DNA from: Fragum whitleyi
Taxonomy: Eukaryota > Mollusca > Bivalvia > Cardiida > Cardiidae
Length of the DNA stretch: 64,000 bases
Assembly (NCBI GenBank): GCA_948146395.1
Contig: OX411543.1
Location: 48,522,517 to 48,586,516, forward strand
Reading direction: 5' to 3'
In this document: piece by piece, positions 62,191 to 64,000 of the stretch
How positions within the stretch are numbered: position 1 is the stretch's first letter
Layout: each line of letters starts with the position of its first letter
Made by a program: the position numbers and the translations under genes
The notes under the pieces: generated by a model
The model's input: only the letters and a program-made list of their open reading frames with translations
What the model was told of the DNA's origin: nothing
The model's database searches: none

Positions 62191-63240
62191 AAGCAAAGCT
62201 TTGAAATTCTTAAGTTTATTTTACCGCGATAAAAATATTGTGATAATATCAATATTTAATAATTTCCAGAGAAAATCACAATGTCCCTCTTTGTCGGCCA
62301 CACTCTTGCATAGGACCACAATGGAAATGAGAGATTACCTTTCTTTTTTTTTTGCGTTATCCGAGGTAGGGAAGTTGCAGACATGGTATCTATTTGATAT
62401 CTGTGATCATGGGTTTTATGTTATTTTATATGCTTGCTACTATGTGATCCTTAATTTCATGTTTAACGATGTAATAGCATGTATCTTTACCTAAATAAAA
62501 CCTATCTATGTCAAATATAAACATCATGGTCAAGGGCTTACGTGAAGGCAGAATCAAAGTCAAAAGACTAGGCGTCAATCATTAACCTAGTATCGAACAA
62601 GACCTTATGATACAATATTTCAGAAAGTAGATCAAAGATTAAGGTCAAATGGTCAACATCACCAAGATCAAATAGAACCATCTACCTACCTTTATAATTG
62701 ACTGAATACAGTCATGGATAACAATTCAATATTGAAGAAAGTAGGTCAAACTTCAGGATCGAGTTCAATGGTTCGATATAATGCCAGAATCAGAATCATT
62801 CAACTGCCAACATCCTTTAGTTATATAACATAGTTCTTGGCCTAAAATTCGAAAATTAGAAACACCCCCTAAGAACTGTTACAACGGACAAATACCTCTG
62901 CATGAAAACGTGTTAAGGATTCGCAATGAAAACTGTTAAGGCGTCTGCTAATTTGTTTGAATACATGTCGGATTCGACAATATTTGTACATCCAGAAGAC
63001 ACGTTAGTCTTTTTATATATTCCTATTCCATTCCTTAGAAAATGAATAATCCTGATCGAAATATTTTTGATATTGATATTTCGGTAAAAAAGAGTTTTGA
63101 TGTAAATTTGATCGAAAAACAGTGTTTCGTCTACTTCTTTTTAGAAATTTAGAAGAAAAAGAAGAAATACTGAAACATTTTATCTGTTTTGCGTAAAAAA
63201 AACCCTCAGTCTACTCTATTATACCCGCTATATAAAGGGA

Positions 63241-63510
63241 ATGTCTTCTGTTTCGAAACTTATATGCATTATTTCATTTTTATGCGTATGTTACGGACTC
63301 TGCCTAATTCTTTTGGTATGTTACAGTATCTTCTCTACAGTGTTACAACCTCTGTCTTTGATATTGCATACAAAAATCCCAGTTTTCTTGACGCCAGGAT
63401 TTTCTAACAACACGAAAAGAAAGTGCAACGAAATCCGAATAATCTTATATCTAGGTCTTTTCTGCGAAATACGAGGTAGACGGGAAGAAAAGTCTCAAAA
63501 CTTCATTTAA
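63241..63510 (+). CDS. Unrecognised 89-codon open frame with hydrophobic N-terminus
   Basis: Not recognised. MSSVSKLICIISFLCVC is followed by further hydrophobic sequence to about residue 45, longer than a usual signal peptide, so one or two membrane segments are as likely. The C-terminal half has basic sites (TKRKC, RGRREEK). A TATATAAA sequence (63230-63237) lies only 3 bp before the ATG, too close to serve this start as a TATA box. It has no splice partner, family match or neighbour support. It may be a chance frame. Confidence 0.15.
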   Translation: MSSVSKLICIISFLCVCYGLCLILLVCYSIFSTVLQPLSLILHTKIPVFLTPGFSNNTKRKCNEIRIILYLGLFCEIRGRREEKSQNFI

Positions 63511-64000
63511 TTCGACATATCTAAAAATAACACTCTGATCTCCCTTTTAATTTATGAAAAACAGAATGCCTTCATTCTTTTCAATTATATCTGTCTTACT
63601 TTCAGGATAAGTAAGCACTTGCAAATGTTAATTATACGAATGCCTATACATGGTAGTCTAATAAACATCGTAAAACTTTCACCTGCTTTAAATGAAAGTG
63701 ATCTTGTCAAGAAAGTGTAAACTTAAAGTTCCAAAATTGAAATGGATTGAACATTCTCAAAATCATCGGTTTAAATCTCTTCTATAAATGACGGTGTTAC
63801 AGTTGTTCGCTCAGCATTTCTCCAATCTGAAATTTTCCTATATGAAATTTTTGTTCAAATAAATCTACTTTTGCTGTTTTTAAAAAATGTAATAAATGGG
63901 TCGTGGTGCCTATTTTATACCTAGACCTGTTTACAAATGGGTACCATCAGCCAAGCGCGTTGTGTAAGTTGCTTTTGAAATTCTAAGGAAAATATAATCC

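Larger units (their letters stand above)
59061..64000. other. 5' flank of CRTC: decayed LINE, repeats, no recognised gene
   Basis: Upstream of the promoter, 59061-60330 is AT-rich with a poly(G) run (about 59829-59843) and a short repeat near 59690-59790. A decayed LINE split by another repeat fills about 60330-62190. From 62190 to 64000 I see only an 89-codon open frame at 63241-63510. No neighbouring host gene can be identified. Confidence 0.6.

Noticed and set aside
63230..63237. TATATAAA as a promoter TATA box for the open frame at 63241
   Set aside because: It lies 3 bp before the ATG, so initiation ~30 bp downstream would leave out that ATG. Such motifs are common in AT-rich DNA.
1..64000. 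tRNA or rRNA genes
   Set aside because: I saw no stretch with convincing A- and B-box spacing and a cloverleaf, and no rRNA-like conserved sequence. A dedicated tRNA search was not possible here.

Overview
The window is AT-rich eukaryotic DNA, intron- and repeat-dense. It most likely comes from a bivalve mollusc. The main evidence is interspersed elements with arrays of tandem core repeats, an ACGG-type simple repeat and a terminal hairpin, the architecture reported for bivalve 'pearl' elements and for non-autonomous Helentron-type rolling-circle transposons. The host gene has long introns and invertebrate-like divergence. The species cannot be named from the sequence alone.

One host gene is supported: a complete CREB-regulated transcription coactivator (CRTC/TORC) on the minus strand. 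Its ATG ends at 58935 and its stop codon is at 10638-10640. I reconstructed 12 coding exons by hand. All have AG/GT borders, all junction phases agree, and together they give 630 codons plus stop, close to the usual CRTC length of about 600-700 residues. In order they encode the N-terminal CREB-binding helix, the SLPNV site, the [16 protein letters not shown] segment (SIK/14-3-3 site), the RPKSCEVP site, the GSLPDL and [10 protein letters not shown] segments, a long Ser/Pro/Gln-rich middle, and the acidic C-terminal transactivation segment ending in SFRLDQL. Just upstream of the ATG are a CCAAT box and a CRE-like site overlapping an E-box.

In a cell the protein would be held in the cytoplasm by SIK-family phosphorylation and 14-3-3 binding. 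After cAMP or calcium signals it would be dephosphorylated, enter the nucleus and co-activate CREB/bZIP. This is knowledge of the family; the sites are visible here.

The introns and flanks (1-10637 and 59060-64000) are filled with mobile elements. There are at least four Helentron-like families (called H1 to H4 below), defined by matching sub-terminal inverted motifs, plus a possible fifth (H5). Several small MITE and fold-back families occur in many copies. There are two TIR elements with clean target-site duplications (a hAT-like element at 42137-43144 and a 683-bp CAGGGTCC element at 32711-33393) and two LINE 3' fragments (57164-58197 and about 60330-62190). Nesting is common. Layout from low to high coordinates: 3' flank 1-10637; exon 12 10638-10804; exons 11 and 10 at 13.2-14.7 kb; exon 9 at 19.2-19.4 kb; exon 8 at 31.2-31.5 kb; exons 7 and 6 at 34.2 and 35.4 kb; exon 5 at 43.5 kb; exon 4 at 53.6 kb; exon 3 at 55.6-55.7 kb; exons 2 and 1 at 58.6-58.9 kb; 5' flank beyond. 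Most other open frames are short, lie in repeats and look like chance.
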